From contig JALRDR010001166.1 in the NCBI GenBank assembly GCA_023262145.1, positions 1 to 32,993 of the forward strand: a DNA stretch of 32,993 nucleotides, written 5' to 3'. This document shows positions 8,193-18,900 of this stretch, piece after piece (the stretch's first letter is position 1; each line of letters opens with the position of its first letter). The DNA is from Planctomycetaceae bacterium. GTDB taxonomy: Bacteria > Planctomycetota > Planctomycetia > Planctomycetales > Planctomycetaceae. Below the pieces are notes generated by a model, which saw only the letters and a program-made list of their open reading frames with translations, was not told the origin of the DNA and made no database searches. The translations under genes were made by a program, and so were the position numbers.

Positions 8193-9287
8193 ATGGTGAC
8201 TGTGATGCAGCGTTGGTACTACCAGTTATTCGATGAGGAATTTGGTCCAGTGACCGAGGATGTGCTTCGTGAACTGGTTTCAGAAGGCACGCTCTCTGGC
8301 TCCGACCTGGTTCGTCGAGGAGACTCGAACAAGTGGGAAGTGGCAGACACTGCGTTGCTGGACACCCAGGATATTGACGCAATGCTGTCTGAAGTTCCGG
8401 CGGCCAGCGGCCACGCTGCAGGGGACACTGATGAGCAGATTGCGCAGTCGCTCTCTGACATCAGTTTCGTCTTCGAAGATAACGCTGTGATGGCACGCGC
8501 GGAAGCGAAAAATGGTTCCTCAGGGGCCATAGCTGACGGTCCGATCAAACCGCCTCAGAGCGGTTCGCACAGTGGAAATGCATCACGTCGACCGACGTCT
8601 CGGAAGTCTCGCGCTCGCGATGCAGAAAAAGTGAACGCGATGATTGAGGAGTCGCTGTTTTCAGATGATGAGCCAACGTTGTCTGATGACGGGATGTTCA
8701 CTCCCCATGCACCTTCGGTGGCACCGGCTCCTTATCGTCCAAAGTTTGAAACACGTACGTTTGCGCAGCCGGTCCCTCAGCCGGAACAGACGGTGGCGTC
8801 AGAACCAGCTGGGAGAAAATCAGCGCTGGTCGATGTTGTTCAGAGTGCACTGGATCAGTCTGAATCCAGGCAGCGACGCCGCAGTGGTGTCGGGACAGCA
8901 CCCGATCGGATGAAGCTCGCCCTGCTCTGCGTACTGTTGCTGGTGTTCGGGGGCATCCAGTTTCGTGGTTCCATTGCCGGGTTCTTTCGCAACCCGATCG
9001 ATCGCTATGCGACCCGAACTCAACTTGCAATAGCGGCTCTGGAAGCTGTTGATGCAGAACTGCAGTCTGTGACGTGGCGGTCGCAGGTCGATTCGATTTC
9101 CAGAGAGCTGGGTTTTTATAAGCAGTTGCTGGAGGCTCAGAACTCCTCGGATGAACAGAACAAAGCTGTCATTGCTGCAATCTCCAAGGTTCTGGCAACC
9201 TCGGAACTCAAACCGGAAGACGTTTCCCAGCAGAGAATGCTGCTGGATGAGGCAAGGAATCACCTGCAGGCATACTGGCGAGGCTGA
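8193..9287 (+). CDS. GYF_2 (DUF4339)-domain protein with one predicted TM segment
   Basis: N-terminus MVTVMQRWYYQLFDEEFGPVTEDVLRELVSEGTLSGSDLVRRGDSNKWEVADTALLD is GYF_2-like; hydrophobic MKLALLCVLLLVFGGIQF later. AGGAG upstream of the ATG at 8193. Confidence 0.8.
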   Translation: MVTVMQRWYYQLFDEEFGPVTEDVLRELVSEGTLSGSDLVRRGDSNKWEVADTALLDTQDIDAMLSEVPAASGHAAGDTDEQIAQSLSDISFVFEDNAVMARAEAKNGSSGAIADGPIKPPQSGSHSGNASRRPTSRKSRARDAEKVNAMIEESLFSDDEPTLSDDGMFTPHAPSVAPAPYRPKFETRTFAQPVPQPEQTVASEPAGRKSALVDVVQSALDQSESRQRRRSGVGTAPDRMKLALLCVLLLVFGGIQFRGSIAGFFRNPIDRYATRTQLAIAALEAVDAELQSVTWRSQVDSISRELGFYKQLLEAQNSSDEQNKAVIAAISKVLATSELKPEDVSQQRMLLDEARNHLQAYWRG

Positions 9288-9927
9288 AGACGCGTGATAG
9301 CGGACTTCGACGGCAACGTGAGCAAAGCTGGATGTCCGTATGCTGGCGTCTGACCACGTTTCGCTGATTCAAACTGATCGGCTTCAGCGGACTGCGCAGA
9401 GACGTCCTGTGGCTGAACTTTGATCTTGCGGAGCGACAATGCTGCTAGTCTGCTGCGGCCCTGAGTGGAGCTGCAGAAACACCTGGTACCCGTGGGTGGA
9501 TCAGTCAGCGTAACACAGTTCGAAGCGGATGCCGAGATGGTGCAGTATCGTGCGTACGAGTCGGGCTGGTGGCGGACGCTCCTGGGAGATAGCGAAGTTA
9601 CGACCAGACGTCAGCGTGCGGGGGCATCAGCAGCGGAGTCCTCGGGAATTCCAGCTGCGGCCGGGAGTCGTCGATTGTGTCCGTATTTTGCGAGAGAATG
9701 GTCGGCGGGTAGAAGTCTGCCCCGCAGCTGGTTCCTTTCGACTGCACCGCCAACCTGTCCGGCAGCAATGAAGCAAGGCGTGCGGCAGACGGACAGCAAG
9801 CGTCAGGAGACAATCAGCGTTCCGGCAGACGATCAGACCAGGTGAATTGATGCTTCGCGGTAATAGCCTGCGAAAACGCCGGGCTCCGTAGCTGCAGATC
9901 TTTTGATCCTGTCGGCAGGAGTAAGCT

Positions 9928-10983
9928 TCAGTGCAGAATAACCTGTTCCGCTGATTCGTTTCGAGGCTGGATTTCGCCAAGTCGGAATGCAGGATAGTCT
10001 GCGGTACTGCAGGCGGCGATCGCTGCTTCTGCCTGTTCGGCTGGCACCGCGATGACCATCCCGATGCCCATGTTGAAGACGCGGAACATTTCCTGTTCGG
10101 CGATGGAGCCAAGTTGCTGCAGCCAGCGAAACAGCGGAGGGATCTGCCATGAGTCGCGATGCATGACAGCCTGCAGGGATTCAGGCATAACCCTTGAAAA
10201 ATTCTCTGCCAGTCCACCTCCGGTGATGTGTGCGATCGCATGAATGTTGTTGGCGCCCACCTGTTTCCGGAGCGCTGCGAGGGTACGGGCATAGATACGG
10301 GTGGGACGGAGCAACGCCTGCCCCACAGACTCTGCGAGTTCGGAAACAGTGTCAGAAACAGAAAGCCCGGCATGTTCGAAGACGACTTTTCGGACAAGGC
10401 TGTAGCCGTTGGAATGGAAGCCGGAGGATGGAATAGCAATCAGAACATCTCCGTCCTGAAGCAGTTCGCGACCGTTGACCAGTTCCGAGCGTTCGGCGAC
10501 ACCTACGCAGAATCCTGCCATATCAAAGTCACCGACCGCATACAGATCCGGCATGATTGCGGTCTCGCCGCCAATCAGTGCCGCCTCCGACTGCACACAT
10601 CCTTCGCTCACACCCGTGACCAGTTGTTCAAGCAGGGCAGGATCGTCCTTACCCATCGCGATGTAATCGAGGAAGAATAAGGGTGTGGCGCCCAGGCACA
10701 GGCAGTCATTCACACACATGGCGACAAGGTCAATGCCGATTGTGTCATGGATTCCGGCAGCTGTAGCCACCTTGATCTTGGTCCCTACGCCGTCTGTTCC
10801 GGAGACCAGGACGGGATCCTGCCACTGGCGTTCTGAATTCAGGCGGAACAGCCCGGCGAATCCTCCCGGAAGTTCCATGACACCTGATGTCAGCGTTCGC
10901 TGCATCAGTTTCGGCAGTTTTTGCATCCCCTGTTCATAGAGCTCAAGGTCAACGCCGGCGGAGCGATAAGTGAATTCTGACAT
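9928..10983 (-). CDS. purM: Phosphoribosylformylglycinamidine cyclo-ligase (AIR synthetase)
   Basis: MSEFTYRSAGVDLELYEQGMQKL...VLVSGTDGVGTKIKVA...GIDLVAMCVNDCLCLGATPLFFLDYIAMGK...GGETAIMPDLY...ITGGGLAENFSRVMP: canonical PurM motifs. Start set to the internal Met at 10983. Confidence 0.95.
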   Translation of the reverse strand: MSEFTYRSAGVDLELYEQGMQKLPKLMQRTLTSGVMELPGGFAGLFRLNSERQWQDPVLVSGTDGVGTKIKVATAAGIHDTIGIDLVAMCVNDCLCLGATPLFFLDYIAMGKDDPALLEQLVTGVSEGCVQSEAALIGGETAIMPDLYAVGDFDMAGFCVGVAERSELVNGRELLQDGDVLIAIPSSGFHSNGYSLVRKVVFEHAGLSVSDTVSELAESVGQALLRPTRIYARTLAALRKQVGANNIHAIAHITGGGLAENFSRVMPESLQAVMHRDSWQIPPLFRWLQQLGSIAEQEMFRVFNMGIGMVIAVPAEQAEAAIAACSTADYPAFRLGEIQPRNESAEQVILH

Positions 10984-11208
10984 GACGGAAGCAGTCACCT
11001 GAGGACAAAGATTGGAGCTGGACCTGCAGACCGGATTGCAGAGCCTGACGAAGATCCTGTCAAGCAGTGCCGCTGAATTCGGCAAGCCGGGAAGGAATTC
11101 GGAATGGGAGAGAACTTCAGGAAATTCCCGGAAAATCTGATCTTTTCCCCCAGATTGTGCCGATGAAGCAGAAAAAGTCAGCCCCAGTTATCGCGGAGTC
11201 TGCAAACA

Positions 11209-12012
11209 ATGTCAGAACAAGCCTGTGCGACCTGGTTCTTCCAGGAGCGACAACGTGTGGAAGCTGTCAGCCGAATTCTGCTGCTCCCACAGACCGGACA
11301 GCAGCTGGCTGTGCTGACTGCTGCTGCAGGGCAGGGAAAGACACGCATTCTGCAGCGGGTCGCTATGGAGCTGCAGGGTGCCTCAATTGATGTGATGCTG
11401 GTCAGTCTGGCCGGTGTCGGGGTGCTCGGCGCCCTACGACGAATTGTGATGGCGGTCGGTTCGTCGCAGCATGACGCACTGACGCTGCTGAAAGCGGATG
11501 GTCTGCTGTCCGATCTGGTCAACGCACTCCGCGGACGACACTCCTGCGGTCGCACATCGCTGCTGCTGCTGGATGACATGGATTCGTCCATTCCCGAAGT
11601 TGCTGTACTGCTGCAACTGTTATTGCCACTCACCCATGATCCCGACTGTGGGCTGCGTCTGGTGTGTGCGACGAGAGGGACAGCTCCCGACCTGCTGAGT
11701 GAGCAGGGGGCATTGCGAGTTTCAGTGTCGTCGATGTCAGTTGCTGATTCGGAGGTATTTCTGCGCGAGGCGATGGCCCACGGGAAGACATCCGAAGATT
11801 ATCCCGGTCAGGAATCACTGCAGCTGCTGGCCGCGGCTGCAGAGGGCGTGCCGCGACGACTGATGCAGATCAGTGAACTGCTGGAGGTGCACGCTGAAGT
11901 CTGGTCTCAGGTACAGCCGTCAGCGGAGGATCTGTATGAGCTGCTGGCCCATCTTGCCTTGCCGGAGACGGGGTGCGAGGTCACTGAGACCGCACTGCGC
12001 GACTCCGCGTGA
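11209..12012 (+). CDS. Stand-alone AAA/ExeA-like P-loop ATPase
   Basis: 267 aa; Walker A LTAAAGQGKTRILQRVA, Walker B SLLLLDDMDSS, LRLVCATRG sensor-like strand; general layout resembles ExeA/GspA-type ATPases. Confidence 0.6.
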   Translation: MSEQACATWFFQERQRVEAVSRILLLPQTGQQLAVLTAAAGQGKTRILQRVAMELQGASIDVMLVSLAGVGVLGALRRIVMAVGSSQHDALTLLKADGLLSDLVNALRGRHSCGRTSLLLLDDMDSSIPEVAVLLQLLLPLTHDPDCGLRLVCATRGTAPDLLSEQGALRVSVSSMSVADSEVFLREAMAHGKTSEDYPGQESLQLLAAAAEGVPRRLMQISELLEVHAEVWSQVQPSAEDLYELLAHLALPETGCEVTETALRDSA

Positions 12013-12082
12013 TCCGAACTGTCAAGGCCGCTCTCCGGGAGCAACCGTAGGGCAGGTGAGGGGAAGCAGGCCTGCGGTCTTG

Positions 12083-12799
12083 TCAGCCATCCGCTGATCG
12101 AAGTTTCTGCAGCAGCATGCTGGCAAAAACGATTGCGGCCGTCTCGGTTCGCAGAATCCCACTCGTCCAGGCTGCTGGTAATGCACCGGCACTGATTGCC
12201 CGCTCGACTTCGGCGTCGGTAAAGCCGCCTTCCGGCCCAATCATCACACAGATCTGCTGTTCCACTGCCTCTTCTGTGGGTGGTGTTACTGATGCATACG
12301 GGTGTGCGATGACGAGTTGAGTTGCAGAATGTGCAGACGCTGTAATGATCTCATCAAATGAACGCAGCGGTTCGATCTGCATCAGTCGGGGACGCTGCGA
12401 CTGCTTGCAGGCGGCAATGACTGTCTGCCGCAGCTTATCCAGTTTTGCCTCGCGAGGATTTACGATGGTGCGCTGTGTCTGCATCAGCAGGACGGAGTCC
12501 ACTCCAATCTCTGTCAGTTTTTCCACCAGCCAGCGCAGTCGATCGCCCTTGGGAGGACTGACCGCCACACACAGCGTAGCGGAGGATGCTGTCGTACTCG
12601 GGTAGAACTGCCGGATGGTGCACTGCACAGTCCGGCGATCCATTGCAGTGATAACAGCCGCTGCAGAATTCCCGTTGCCGTCAAAGAGTGTGAGTTCATT
12701 TCCGCAGTTGGCTCTGAGCACATGCAGAAGATGATGGGCTTCAGAGTCGCTGACAGTGACAACATCTTCTGCAAGCTCTTCAACGAAGATCCACGTCAT
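12083..12799 (-). CDS. rsmE: 16S rRNA (uracil1498-N3)-methyltransferase
   Basis: MTWIFVEE...SEAHHLLHVLRANCGNELTLFDGNG...PKGDRLRWLVEKLTEIGVDSVLLMQTQRT...MIGPEGGFTDAEVERAI...GILRTETAAIVFASMLLQKL: RsmE/SPOUT signature. Confidence 0.95.
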   Translation of the reverse strand: MTWIFVEELAEDVVTVSDSEAHHLLHVLRANCGNELTLFDGNGNSAAAVITAMDRRTVQCTIRQFYPSTTASSATLCVAVSPPKGDRLRWLVEKLTEIGVDSVLLMQTQRTIVNPREAKLDKLRQTVIAACKQSQRPRLMQIEPLRSFDEIITASAHSATQLVIAHPYASVTPPTEEAVEQQICVMIGPEGGFTDAEVERAISAGALPAAWTSGILRTETAAIVFASMLLQKLRSADG

Positions 12800-12910
12800 C
12801 AGAATTCCTTGCCCCGATGGTCACTCAGTACACCACCGATGGTGGCAGAGATGCACTTGGGAATGCTGTTGCCGGAGGTGCGGAACGCGGCCGTCCCGGT
12901 GGCAAAAAAA

Positions 12911-12937
12911 ACTCCTGGCGGTGATCACGCCAGGAGT
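12911..12937 (-). terminator. Rho-independent-like terminator downstream of the giant subtilisin gene
   Basis: ACTCCTGGCG-N7-CGCCAGGAGT perfect 10-bp stem flanked on its left by aaaaaaa (a U-tract for the minus-strand transcript), about 35 bp beyond the stop at 12970. Confidence 0.85.
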
Positions 12938-12969
12938 CAGTTCAGGTTGTCTGTCGTTCCTGTGCCAGT

Positions 12970-15900
12970 TCAGGATTCACGTCGTTCCTTTCGCTGAGGC
13001 ACAGCGACGTCGGTTGCGAAAACAGTCTGCAGTTCCTCGTCAGCCCAGAGGTCCATCCGAGCCCAGGCATCAGACAGTGCCTGCTGATCTGCGCTCGTAT
13101 CCGACTTCAGATGACTGACGCTGAGATCGTCAGCTGCTGAGACTGCAGGCATCCAGTCAGTCGTAACAGTCTGCACGGGCGGCTGCACGGACGCGTCGGC
13201 CTCTGTTGTGATATCATTGAACAGCTGCAGGTCTGCCACGAGCGGCGAATCCTGCTGCTCGGAGAACACGCGAATATCACCGCTCTGAGTAACTTCAAAG
13301 CTCACCGGAGCTGCCCAGGTCGTCCGTTCACCCATTGTGCTCACCGCCCAGATCCAGACACGATACTGACCGGCGGGCATAACCACATTCGAGGTGTAGG
13401 ATGTGGACGTCAGATTCAGTTCCTTGATCATGATCTGATTGACAGCGTTGTTGACCCACAGCACATAACGCTCTGCCTGAGCAATTGAGCTCCAGCTGAA
13501 GGTGACCCGTCCCGGCTGCGTACTGTTCGGAGTGGGGGACAGGATGTCCAGTGGTCGTCCAATCTCAAATTCCCTGGCCGTTGACCAGCGACTGCGGAAG
13601 CCGTTGCCGTGTGCCTGGACCCATACTTTGTATTCCCCGAACTCAAAATCGGAGGTTGCCTGATGGCTGGATGTTGTCACGTTGCGGTTTCGCAGCACCA
13701 CTTCACCGGTGCGTGCGTTCGACACATACAGGTCGAAGTGGCTGGCACCGGCGACAGCAGTCCAGTTGAAGAGCGGGTTACGATTGAAGGAGTTCCCGTC
13801 AGCCGGCTGGATGACAGAGGGTGTTGACAGCACCGTAAAGGTGTTTGCCACGCTCCAGCGGCCTCGTTCGCCCTGAGCATTGACAGCCTGCGTCCAGAAG
13901 CGATAAGTCCCGGAGGTCATGTCGGTGTCCGGCTTGAACGTAGTGGTCGTCAGACCGCTTTCAAGAATGACCTTGTTCTGACCGGTTGTCAGATTGTTCA
14001 CCCAGATATTGTAGGAAGCAGCATCAGCAACCGCTGTCCACGAGAGTTCGGGGAATTCCGGAAGTGCGAGCGTTCCAATCATCCGAGGGCCTGTGAGCTG
14101 CGGCGGAGTTTCCACAAAGATATCCACCGGGGCACTCCAGAAGCCCGGGATTTCGAACTGGTCGAAGGCCTGAATCCAGATTCGGAATCGTCCGACGCCC
14201 AGATCTTCACTGAGTTCGAATTGCGGCTGCTGAAGGTAGTCCTGCAGTACCAGCGTATCGATGCCGGCACTCAGGTTGGCAATCTGAATCTTGTAACGAG
14301 TAGCGTCGGGGATTGCCTGCCATGTGATGACCGGACGAGGATTTGCGATACGTCCGGAAACAGGAGACAGAATCACTGGTGGTTCATGATCCAGCACCTG
14401 CAGACTGTCCTGGCCGGAAATGTACCCGCCAGCGGAAGCTGAGACGTGTACGGTCTGTGTTCCATCAAGTTCCGGATCGTTCACTGCGTTGATCGGGAAC
14501 GAGGCAGATGCCTGCCCGGCCGGAATGATAACACTTGCCGGAACCGTGACTTCGGACAGATCGTCCGATGCGAGTGTGACAGTCAGTGGCAATGAGTTAT
14601 CGGTATTGCTGCGTGTCACAGTGCCGACCGCAGCACTGTTGCCCGCATTCTCACGGATGGAGTCCCGATTGATGACGACTGACAGCGTCTCATAGTCGGA
14701 AACGACAAGGTTGAGATCCCCGTTGTAGTGTCCGGCGGCACTCGCTGTGATTTTGACCGAGCGATCGCCAAGCAGCGTGTTGTCAAGAATCTGAATAACG
14801 AATTCAGCAGAGTCCTCTCCGACAGGAATCACAACCTGAGTCGGCAATGTGACCGGTGAAGTTCCAGCAAAGGACGCTGCCAGGTTCACCGTCAGTGGAA
14901 CGCTTGTGTCAGAAAGATTCGTGCGCTGCACAGTGACAAGCATGCTTCCGGAGTTCTCCGGGACTGGATTAATCAACGTGGAGACGCTGAGGGTTGGTTC
15001 ATGGTCCTTGACAGTAACATCGAGGACCAGATCCGGACCGTATTCCGGAGCAACGGCGGTGAGGCTGACCGTACGGTCGCCGTCAAAAACACTGTTGTCG
15101 ATCGCTGCTACATCAAAAGTGGCGAATGACTCTCCTGAAGCGAACGTCACATCGATATAGTCATATCCCACGTTGTCGGGGAATGCGAGGTTCGTGACCG
15201 ATGATGTGTAAACTCGGACGGTGTATGTCGTATTGATATCGGTGTTGTTTCGCTGCAATGTACCTGTGAGAGCGGGACTGCCGCTGAACTCCGACACCGT
15301 ATTCTTTGACAGTGTCATGGTCAGGGCTTCTGCATCGGTGACTCCAAAGGTGTCGGATCCAAGCATCAGTCCCGTCGCTGTGATTGCAGTTGCGGCAATC
15401 TCAACATTCTGAGTACCGTCAAGGATGTCGTCATCGATCGTATCCAGCGTCAGTATTACCTCAGACTGGTTGGCCGGGATGACAATCTTGTGGGCTGTTG
15501 TGCCGGTGGCATTGAATACAGCCTCGGTGTCGTCCAGCGAGCTACCGCCAACTGACGCCTGCAGATCCACCACGACTTCGGACAGTCCAAGAGTGGTCAG
15601 TTGAAGAGACCAGCCGTTCAGACGCCCGAAGTCATTGACGTTGTCATCGGTGAATTCGAGATACCAGGTACCCTGAGCTTCTTCACCAATGAGCGAATCA
15701 AGTGATCCTTCCGGCATAAAGCGACCGGTGAATGGTGATATCGCGCTGTTGATTGACGAACGTGCCTGGTCATCGAGGGTGGTGCTGAGCATCAGGTGTT
15801 CGTTGGTCACCAGATCTGTGAACAGTTCCACTCGCGTCCCGGCCGGGCTGACCAGGTAAACGTCAAGGTCCGGAATCCAGTCGTGCTGGAAGTTCACTGT

Positions 15901-18900
15901 GACGTTGATATCAGCAATCCGGGAGATCTGAGTCGGCACAGTAATGGAAGACCAGTTGGTGGATAAGTCGCGTAACTGGTAGACCTGCGGATTGCTGTAG
16001 TTCTGCACGACCTTGTAGTCGAATGGACCGTCGATGTCGGTTCGGGAAACCCTGACGGTTGTCGCATTCTCACCGGCAGCTTCTGAAACCAGATCATTAA
16101 GGACGTCCACCTGCACGAGTTCATAGTCAAGAACGGTGATTGTTTCTGTATCAGAAACGTAAAGCGGCGCTGAACCCGTGATATTTACCACCTGAACGCC
16201 ATCGCGAAGATTGTCGTCCACCGCATCAAACGGGATTACCGCCGTCTGAGATCCCTCGGGAATGACAACTTTCAAAGGTACAAAGATTTCTGTAGCGTCG
16301 GAGTTGGTCAGCGTGACTTCGAGGCTGCCGCGATCACGCGTGATATGCTCACCGAAGGAGACAAACGCTGTTCCGGCAAAGAGCCCGGTTTTCTCGACAA
16401 GGGATGCAGGATTCAGCGAGGAATCTGCTGCCCCATAATCTCCGCTGATGCCACTGAACAGCAGATCGCCGGTAATGTTCACTTCGATGTCGGTGATCTG
16501 GCCAAGCGCAGTCTGCAGCGGACTGCCGGTCTGAACACCTGCCGCATCCAGCGCGATCACATCGCCATTCACCAGACCGGCAAACACTGTGCCCGTCTGA
16601 TCGACAGCAATGGAACTCACCTTCGGGTAGCTTGTGGATGACAGCGCAACCATGTTCAGCAGTTCGAGCGTTGTGCCATCAAACTGGGCGATCACTTCAC
16701 CGTTGGAGCTGAGGGCGTAGATGTAGCCATCCAGACCAACCGTAATATCGCGATAGCGGTAGACCGTGTCGACCAACCCCGGAATACCGTCGCCGCCCAG
16801 ACCATACATTGCGAAGAACAGCGGGTCTGTGATGGTGCCCTGCTTATTGCCATCGAAGTCATAAATGTGAATGTCGCCGTTGCCGCGGTTATCACTGATG
16901 TAAAGCTTGTCGCCAACGGTGGCGATACCGGCTGGGTCGATGCCCGAATTCCAGACTCGAGGCGTATTGCCGGCGCGGGTGAGCAGCACTCCGGTGGTTG
17001 CACTGACCTCGTAAATCTCATCGTTGAATGTAGCGCTGATATAAAGCGAGTTGCGTTGCGGATTCGGAGCCAGTCCACCGCTGAGATTCAGAGAACCACC
17101 AGCGCCCGGGCTATTGTTGAGTGCACCCACGTCAAGCACTTTGACAACCTGCCGCAACACCGGATCGAAGACAACAATTTCGTTGGTAATGAACGGGTCC
17201 AGCAGATAAACCAACCCGTTCATATATGCCAGTCCGTCGTAGCTGGAGTTGCCACCAGTACCCACGAAGAACGTGTCCACGACGCTGCCGGTGTCTGCAT
17301 CAATTTTATAGAGCGCGTCGCTGTTACTGACGATGTACCAGAGGTAGGTGCCATCGAAAGCCAGCCCGGCGGAGGTACTGCCGTTGGCAGGAGTCAGGTA
17401 GTTGCGCAGGATAGTGCCATTGGAAGGATCGAGTTCGTAGACAGTTCCCTCCGGCCAGGAACTTCCGAAGAGTCGATTGCCCAGCATCTTCAATCCGAAG
17501 CGGGTCACAACTCCGGTTACAGTGTCAAACTGCACAAGACCATACGGATCGCCGGCACTGGTTTCCAGATCGCTCAGGTACACGTTTGTTCCGGAAGCTG
17601 CGATACCACCGGTTCCTCGGTCACTGATGCTGGCTGTGGCACCGGAAATGAGGGTATGAGTCCAGGACCCCAGAGAAGGGCTGTAGAGCGAAATGTGGAC
17701 GTTATTGACCCCGTTAAAGACAGCAATGCGGCCGTCTTCCAGAACTGTGGCATCACGCACAGTATCAGTCAGAGGACGATTACCTGCCGGCCACGGGACA
17801 GTGACTCGTGTGCCGACTACTTCGTCGCCGAATTCATCGATGAATACAAGGTCATTCTCGACGGCAACAAGCCTGTTGGGAGAACTGGTGTCGGTGTTGC
17901 TGCGGGTGATGTAGAGAACGCCGGCATTCGCTCCATCGGACTCCGTTACAATGTCTGGTACCGCTGTGATTGAGAGCGTTTCATGGTCCGTTACTGCGAT
18001 GTTGAGCGACTCGATCGTGGCGCCGCCGGCCTGCAGTTCCAGCAACGCGATCTGGGTGCCGTCAAGCAAATTGTCATCAACCGCAGTGACGGGAATGGTG
18101 ATCTGTCTCACAAACGCCGGGATGGTGACAGTGAGCGTATTGCCGGTGATTCCCGGCAATGTGACTTCACTCAGGTCATTCACCACAATGTCGAGGGAAA
18201 GCGGCAGATTGATCGCCGCAGTCTGCTTACGGATCGTCAGCGTCGCTGCTCCGGGACCGTCGTTTTCACTGATCGTTCCAGGGGATACTGAGAAGGATGC
18301 CACCTGCAGTTGCTGCAAGGCTCCGGAAATATTCAGTCGTGATCCCGTACTGACGCGATTGCCGAGCGTTGGCAGCGGATCGGCTCCATTGTAAATGGCA
18401 TCGATGATCGTCTTCACAGGAGCAGCAGGTGCCACGCTGCGAAGCAATGCGACCGCTCCTGCGACCATCGGGGAGGCCATTGATGTGCCGTCGCTGAAGT
18501 CGTAGTCAGACGCATAGAGAAGCGAACCGCCCTGTGGCGTTGTACTCCAGATATTCACACCTGGAGCACCAATATCAACAGAGTTGCGTCCAAAGTTACT
18601 GAAACCGGCAAGCTGATCCAGCTGATTCGTAGCGGCAACACAGATGATGTTGTCGTTTTGCATTGCCGTGGGAAACTGCCGGAAGAAATCGGTGTTCAGT
18701 GAACTATTTCCTGCTGCGGCAACCACCAGATGTCCGGCCAGTTCAGCATTGTCAAAGGCAGCCTGCAACGCTGCAGTCACCGAACCGCCGCCGTAGCTGT
18801 GGTTGGAGACTGAAGCACCCATGGACACGGCGTAATTCAGACCTTCAATAATCGCCGAATCCAGGGTGAAACCCGCGTCGGAGAAGATCTTCACCGGCAG

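Noticed and set aside
9627-10439. 270-aa minus-strand ORF overlapping purM in another frame
   Set aside because: Overlaps a clear purM frame; low-complexity Ser/Arg/Pro composition; no motif.
16867-17973. 368-aa plus-strand ORF antisense to the giant peptidase
   Set aside because: Fully overlaps the strongly supported minus-strand propeller/Calx-beta coding frame; no recognisable motifs; a shadow ORF typical of long GC-rich genes.
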